Assembly (NCBI GenBank): GCA_963971425.1
Contig: OZ020516.1
Location: forward strand, 11,954,593-12,018,592
DNA: 64,000 bases
From: Bryoerythrophyllum caledonicum
Lineage: Eukaryota; Streptophyta; Bryopsida; Pottiales; Pottiaceae
Direction: 5' to 3'
Positions 58,190 to 64,000 of this stretch are shown piece after piece. Within the stretch, counting starts at the first letter, position 1. Every line of letters starts with the position of its first letter. Both the position numbers and the translations under genes were made by a program. The notes below the pieces were generated by a model, which was not told where the DNA came from, made no database searches, and worked only from the letters and a program-made list of their open reading frames with translations.

Positions 58190-59971
58190 CTAGGAATGCT
58201 AGAATGTGAGCAGTGAGAAGTGAGGAGTGAGTAGTAAGCAATCTATTTTTTCCAGTTGGGCACCCTATAACCACAAATTTTGGATGATTTACAAGAAACA
58301 ATTTTACATTGTGACCTATTTCTCTGGTATGAAAAAAGATCGAAATGGGAGAAAGTTGGCTTAAAAAACCCGAAAATAAACTATTTGGAGGATATTTGGA
58401 TGAATGAAGATAGATGAATGTAGATGAATGACTGCTCAGCTTATAGTTAAAAAAAACATAGCAACTTCTAAACTATTAGTAAAAAAAAGAAAAAAAAAGA
58501 AAAAAAGAAACCAGCCGAGGGGCTCTTCGGTACTGAGGAGTGCCCTGAGGGCGAAACCAAAGGAAACCAAAAAAAAAATACAAAAATACAAAAAAAATAA
58601 AAAAACTATCGCCCATTAAGAAAAATTCTTCTTAAGGGATTATTCAAATTGCCCATTTGGCACTTCAAACTTCTCCGTATATTTGAATACAAAAATTCTT
58701 GCTTTCACTACAATTTTACATAGTTTTACAATTCTTGCTTCCACTACAATTTGAGTGAGGGGAAAAATGGCACCTTGGTACCAAAGTGCCCATTTGGCAC
58801 TCCAAACTTTTATGAAATTTTGAACACTAAAATTCTTGCTTCCACTATAACTTTACATAGTTTGAGTGAGGGGAAAAATGGCACCTCGGTACCGAAGTGC
58901 CCATTTGGCACTCCAAACTTTTATGAAATTTTGAACACTAAAATTCTTGCTTTCGCTATAATCTTCATCGCAGTGGAGCATTAGGCCAACGCAAAGCGAG
59001 GGTGAATTGCAAACACTTGTATTATGTATACAAATTTTTGTGCAAGGCAAACCTGGAAGACGACAAGTAAATACATGCACCAAGTCTTAGTTTCAATGAA
59101 GTACAGCTCCTACTCCGCAATAGTAATCTCTAAGTTTTTCTTGTTTTGGTCATAGTAGTTATAGCAAGTTATTGCCTCATTTATAGTTTAACTTTGAAAA
59201 CTACACAAAATTTTGGAGGGCCAAAATGGCTCCTTGGTACCGAGGAACCCTTTCGGACTTCACAAAAAACTTGTGAAGTTCAACAATTTTCACTTGTAGA
59301 AATAGTAGAACTTGTTGAGGAATTTTTTTTTGAAACATGTTTTACCCGTTGTTGGGAACGGGAAAAAAATCAAATAAATTAGACAAAAAAAAAAATTAAA
59401 ATGGGCCTAGTAGGCTCTTTGGCACAGAAGAACCTCTTTTGACTTTTTTAAAACCTTGTAGTTCAGTGATTCATCTTCACTCTTGAAAGGTATATTTTTT
59501 ATGCGGCATGAATTATGAAGGAGTGTAAACTAACATAATTTTTGTTTCCCATTAAATTTCATGTCGCTCATAGAGAAATTTTCATAAAACTAGATGAGAT
59601 TTTGAATGGATGCCCTAAACTTCATTCATCCATAAACTTTGTCCATCCATGAAATATATCATCCAAATTTATTCATCCATTTAATGACGAGAAATAGTCA
59701 ACTCCATATTAAAGTTTGGTTAGGTTTGTCCCTAAAATTCAACATTTATTTTTATGTGAAGCAATTTCATAGCCCATTTGTAAGTGAAAAATCACAGAAG
59801 ACATTTGTAAACCACGGTAATAGGTTGCAAAATTTTACTTTTTTTAGAAAGTTCCAAATATCATTTATAGAAAATTCCTATAATTAGAATATGCATGTCC
59901 ATTTTTATCCTCCCTCCTCACTACTCACTGCTCACCGCTCACCGCTCACTGCTCACATCCTAGCGTCGTTG
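58190..59971. mobile_element. Non-autonomous relative of MULE-2, about 1.8 kb
   Basis: The left end reads CTAGGAATGCTAG followed by AATGTGAGCAGTGAG. The right end, reverse-complemented, reads CAACGACGCTAG followed by GATGTGAGCAGTGAG. These equal the right and left ends of MULE-2 respectively, so it is the same family in the opposite orientation. Subterminal GTGAGCGG-type arrays are present at both ends. There is no coding capacity. No clean target duplication is visible; CATTG occurs at unequal distance on the two sides. Confidence 0.75.
58750..58972 (+). repeat. 111-bp tandem repeat with KpnI-centred palindromes
   Basis: Two full units (58750 and 58861) starting TTTGAGTGAGGGGAAAAATG are nearly identical, preceded by a partial unit. 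Each holds a 22-bp near-palindrome with arms GGCAC and GTGCC around GGTACC (58769-58790, 58880-58901). Diverged forms recur near 58517 and 59228. Confidence 0.85.
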
Positions 59972-60082
59972 GTGCATTGCGTACATCAATTTATTCAAAG
60001 CCTTACATTGTATTTTCTGAACAGATGCAATCTTTGCAACAATTGACTACTCCGGAGGAAATGTGAAACAAGGTTTTGTTAA
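59972..60082. other. Short flank between two elements
   Basis: No feature seen. Composition is ordinary, unlike the A/C-rich LINE that ends at the other side of the 58190-59971 element. Confidence 0.3.
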
Positions 60083-60870
60083 CCCTTATTTGCCCAAGAG
60101 ACCCAAAATGGGACTCTGAAGGTGCTAAAACTCAATTTGAATGAAATCCAAGAGGAATTTGGTTGTGAAATTTGAAGTTTAGATTTGCGCATGCAATACA
60201 TGAACACTCTGCAAAAGTCAAATTGTGATTTGGAATTGTAGAACTCTAAACACAGCTAGGAAAAGAACTCAAAATACATCAAATACACTAAAATACAACA
60301 AATGTCATGCCGCATACTATGTTGTATTTAATACACATGCAAAAGAATTGTGGCCTTAAATTTTGATTGAAATTTGTCTTTAAGAAATTCTTGGTTATTT
60401 TGTGATTGTTGATTTATCATTTCTTACAAAACTTCTATTCTAGTTTTAATAGGTTTGGAACATCCTCGTATACAAATAGATAGACAGAAGTAAAAAAACA
60501 TCAATAGTCACGTATACATGTTGTATTCACATATGATATGAAAATGTGAAGCTATCAACCTAGTGCACATGTAAACCTCTTTTATTTGAAACCCTAGACA
60601 ATTCTTGCAAGAATCTATTGATGGATAAAGTGGTATGCCTTCCAGAGTCCACAATTTTCAATACCAATATATGGAAACTTTGAACGCTATAATCTATTCC
60701 ATCAACCGTTGGATGTTGTGCTAATTATTCCCAAAGTTAAGGTCATGGTTTGAGTTCAATATTGTAAATTTGGGTACAAGAATTAGGCATTGTATTTCCA
60801 TCAAAGTTAGTTCAAAGACAAAATCAGCACATGTCTAGATTTTGGAAAAACAATACCTAGGCGCTAGAGG
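60083..60870. mobile_element. TTAA-flanked piggyBac-like non-autonomous element, about 790 bp
   Basis: TTAA at 60079-60082 and 60871-60874. Ends read CCCTTATTTG and GCGCTAGAGG. The right part (about 60690-60870) matches about 10107-10302. No coding capacity. Confidence 0.5.
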
Positions 60871-60874
60871 TTAA

Positions 60875-62394
60875 TAGTCTTCCTTATTGCAACCTTATTA
60901 GAATGCCCTATCATTGCCCTCAACCTCACTATAACATGTGTTTAAGGGGTCCATAGGCGATGTTTACCATCCACTTCCAAAGTACGGCTATCTTTCGTCA
61001 AGGACAAAACACACTAGAAAGTTTAGTACATCTAGGTTTAGGTTTTAGGAGTGCTTAGTTTTGTTTGAAATATTTTTTAACAACTAACACATTCTCATTT
61101 TCCATGGAGTGAAGGAAGGGGGATTTCATTAACGATCGTAAATGAAGGATTTTAGGTTTTAGGGTTCATCCAAAACAAAGATGTTGGCGGTGCCTTGGAG
61201 TTGATTTCATTGACCTTTTGGCCTCATAGCCTCCATTCATTCTAGGCTTTGGAAAAGATTTGTACAATAGGATATAGGGTGCTCCGTATCGTTTCAAGTC
61301 GTTCTTACATTTGACAACTTAGCCGAATCTTTCTTTTCCATGGAAAGAAAGAAGAACAATTGCATAGGTAAGTGTACAATGGGATTATAAGGTTTTAATG
61401 GAATTTCATAATTTACCTAAAACAACGACGTCGGTGGTGGGTTCAAGGGTTCATCTCATTGACAATTAGGTTGTATACGACATAACTGTTCTTTGGCGTT
61501 TCCAATAAAGGTAATATTTTTCTATATGTGTGAAAATCTCAATGTTGATAGACACTTCAAACTAAAATTTTGGGGCTACCCAAAGTCCCAAATTTTACTA
61601 CAATGGCTAGTAATCAATTTCACATTATGGATCCAAGAAAAATTTAAAAAAACTTCCACAAAGTACTTGTCAAGGACAATGTATTATTAATATTTCAAAG
61701 AGTAGTTTAGTTCTTAAATTCTATGAATGTAGTACCCAAAATGGAAAAATATCTCCCTAGTGTTACATGGGCCTTTAGAAGGTGAGGGGTAGGAAAAATT
61801 AGAAACTTTGGAGTTTCCTACAAAAGTATCTTTCAATAAAAGAGCATTTGGTTCTAGGGAGCATGCAGTTTTTAAAATTGGATTTAGGATGAGATATTAT
61901 GAAATAGATGTGAATTTTGAAGTGGTGCTTCCATGGAATTTTATTAGCAACATTAGGTTTAGGATCCAAGGTGGCCTTGAAAAAGACAAGTGATTGCCCA
62001 TTCTATGTTCTTTGGGTGTGAGTCCTGAAATTGGTTCACATTTGATTTTAGAATAAACTATTAAAATTTGATGATTATTGTCAGAAATCAGTGGTTTAGG
62101 GTATAGTTGACTTTATTAGTGTGGAAGCTCCTAGAAGAGCATTGTATCAAAGGTAGGCCAAAAATCGGATCTTAGTAGATAAACATGAAAAACGTGGAAA
62201 TTGAAAGAATTGGAATGGATACTTAGTGCTACAAAAAGGAAGGCAACAAAAAAATTAGGATTGGAAATAGGAAGATGTGGAAGGAATAGTTACAATGAGA
62301 AGTTCAAAATATTACTGGTTAGTTGCAGTAGAAATTAGTGATAGAAATAAGTATACAAAATTGCGGTAGACGAAAATTTAGTGAGAAAGATGTG
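60875..62394. other. No gene seen
   Basis: AT-rich intergenic sequence with short frames (for example 61493-61690) that resemble no family. Confidence 0.4.
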
Positions 62395-62640
62395 ATTTTA
62401 TAAGTAGTAGAAGAGTAAGATTGTGGAAGAAGGAAAAAAATAAGGGATGCTAAACAAAAAGGGAATAAACGGAGACGAAGCTGGAGGGAGTAGTAGGAAA
62501 AGGAAATAGAAAATATGGAAAGACGAAAGAAAGAGAGTCAAAGGGAGAAACAAGAAGAAAGAATTGGGCATGGGAGAAATCAAGAAAAAGAGATAAAGAA
62601 AAAAGCTGAAAAGGAAAAGGAGAAGAAAAAAAGATGATGG
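62395..62640 (+). repeat. Polypurine tract
   Basis: About 245 bases are almost entirely A and G on the plus strand, with GAAAGAAAGAGAG-like runs. The opposite open frames (62398-62752, minus) are low-complexity Phe/Ser/Leu artefacts of this skew. Confidence 0.8.
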
Positions 62641-64000
62641 TTGGAAGGAAAATACGAGGCATTAGATAACCTAGGCCGGACAAGGTACCAATCTTCACAA
62701 GTACCAACATGTAGGTTATTGGGGTCTCACGAGGACCAAGTTTCAACAGCAACCGAGATTATAGGGTGGAGGAGGGCATCAATGTCAGGGTGTTGGTGCA
62801 ACTCACGCCCAAAGGATAAGGCGAGAAGAACAAGGGACAAGGCACCAAAGGATCTGGAAGAAAAAGAAGCAAACAACGCGGATACGGTGCATTGGATGAT
62901 TGGGAAAAATTATTGGATTTGGTGCAGGGGCAACAAACGCGCCACATCTTTCGGACCTAGGTTTAGGGCAAGTAACAACATCAAGGGGAGTACCCACGGG
63001 GTCTGCGGCTTGTTCACTCTCAATATTTTTTGCTGACCCATGTAGGCTACTACGGTGGAGAGCGACATATTGTATAGGTGATTTAAGAGGTGTGAGAGCT
63101 GAATGGGTTGCCGAAAGGACCCAGGTGGTGTAAGCGTTCATCTTGTTGGAGTAGGATAGTGTTGAACGTTGTTGAGGATTGTAGAGGCTTGTTAGAAGAG
63201 GTTGTGAATTTGGAGCTGCTAGTGCTCATTCCAAGGGTGTTGTTCTTAGTAGACCTTGTTGTGATTACGGCGTTTTGCTACTCTTTGCGGAAGCGCAGGT
63301 TGAATTACGACATTGGCGGCCATGATATACCTTTGTGGTATTTTGAGTGCCCATTGTTGCTTGTTGGTGTTGGAGGAGGTTGACGTCACTACGAAAGGTG
63401 GCATCCTGCAAACCGTGGCAGTCGTCTCTTTCGTTGATGCTTTGTGCCGTGGATTTTGGTGAAGTCCAGCGAAGTGCAGAAGGTGCTAAAGCAATTGATA
63501 AGACACTCTCTCGCCGGGGGTTTTTTTTTTACGATCTACAGACCCATATAGCCTGCTGCTTTGTTTCCTCGTTTGTGTTGATAACTACAATGGCGCTCTC
63601 CTCATGTAGTTATTACTCACCCTAGTGTCAAGTAGGTTCCTAGAACTGAGTTGTGCAAGCGTGGAAAATTTCAAACACTGGCTGAACCTGTTCCTTAGGT
63701 AGATAATCTTTTATTTTTTTTGAGACGATCTATTGGTTTATGTCTTTCTGTGCAAGCCACTAGCAACCAAACAAGAAGCATAAGATGGTGGACGTTGTGA
63801 TGGGGCTCTCACCGTTTTTCAGCTCCTATCGTAGGGGTGTTCGCAACACCAAGTTTGTGCCTGTGACGATCCAAGGTTTTGGAAGAAGCAAGATTGTTGT
63901 TTTTTTAAAATAAACACAACTTTGTTGTTTACAGCCTTGCAAACAGAAACAAGTTTTGGATTGCAAAAGAACTCACTTGTTGACTCCATCATTGTGTGAA
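62641..64000. other. Open frames without recognisable function
   Basis: Plus-strand frames at 62641-63036 and 63108-63383 and the shadowing minus frame 62803-63141 match no family I know. The stretch near 63210-63290 translates to a hydrophobic segment (LELLVLIPRVLFLVDLVVIT) that could be a membrane helix, but there is no supporting context. Sequence beyond 63640 shows nothing. Confidence 0.3.

Noticed and set aside
58190..59971. The 58-kb element read as a CTAG target duplication interrupting the LINE frame, which then seemed to continue at 59964
   Set aside because: The outer 8 bases on each side match the outer bases of MULE-2, so they belong to the element. The DNA beyond 59971 also lacks the A/C-rich composition of the LINE.
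62398..62752. Minus-strand Phe/Ser/Leu-rich frames as membrane proteins
   Set aside because: They mirror a polypurine tract and are low-complexity artefacts.

Overview
The window looks like nuclear DNA of a land plant, probably a non-flowering one (inference). Two ordinary host genes are recognisable, both spliced and both on the minus strand: an NF-YB/HAP3 subunit of the CCAAT-binding transcription factor (4276-5041) and the cytosolic ribosomal protein L19e (21716-23063), which has a plant-type telo-box in its leader. Almost everything else is mobile DNA in many stages of decay.

Layout. 1-1567: start of a decayed Ty3/gypsy LTR retrotransposon on the minus strand (LTR, tRNA primer site, broken gag). 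1670-3058: decayed Helitron-type PIF1 helicase. 4276-6290: NF-YB with a long CpG-rich leader. 7358-10320: AT-rich DNA with two MITEs and a 25-bp tandem repeat. 10331-20711: a complete, young Mutator-like element (MULE-1, 10,381 bp) with 313-bp terminal inverted repeats differing at 2 positions and a 10-bp target duplication. It carries an apparently intact 917-aa transposase and, tail to tail with it, a 1,526-codon gene ending in a ULP1/C48 cysteine protease and interrupted by two in-frame TAG codons. 21716-23370: RPL19 and its promoter. 23449-25650: three TTAA-flanked piggyBac-like non-autonomous elements and one TA-flanked MITE. 26590-27930: a broken relative of the next transposase.

30423-46870: a second, very different element (MULE-2, about 16.4 kb) bounded by a 9-12 bp direct repeat and short inverted termini. 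It encodes two divergent, apparently intact genes: a 1,188-aa SWIM-finger MULE-like transposase (minus) and a seven-exon gene (plus) for a protein that looks like a ParB-type domain joined to a beta-class (N6-adenine/N4-cytosine) DNA methyltransferase fold. ParB-methylase fusions are familiar from bacteria and phages, so this is the best candidate here for an undescribed system: a plant transposon that carries its own DNA-modification-like protein. A 1.8-kb non-autonomous relative lies at 58190-59971.

48865-58189: an unknown ORF1-like pseudogene followed by a decayed LINE whose ORF2 has a 2A-like ribosome-skipping motif, AP endonuclease, reverse transcriptase, a chromodomain-like segment, a methylase-like segment and RNase H. 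Its sense strand is extremely poor in G. 59972-64000 holds another TTAA-flanked element, a polypurine tract and no recognisable gene.

Themes. Both large elements carry their own short motif scattered through exons, introns and spacers (TATCG/CGATA in MULE-1, GGATCC-centred palindromes in MULE-2), at densities far above the flanks. Motif counts, exon joins and translations were made by eye and should be recomputed.
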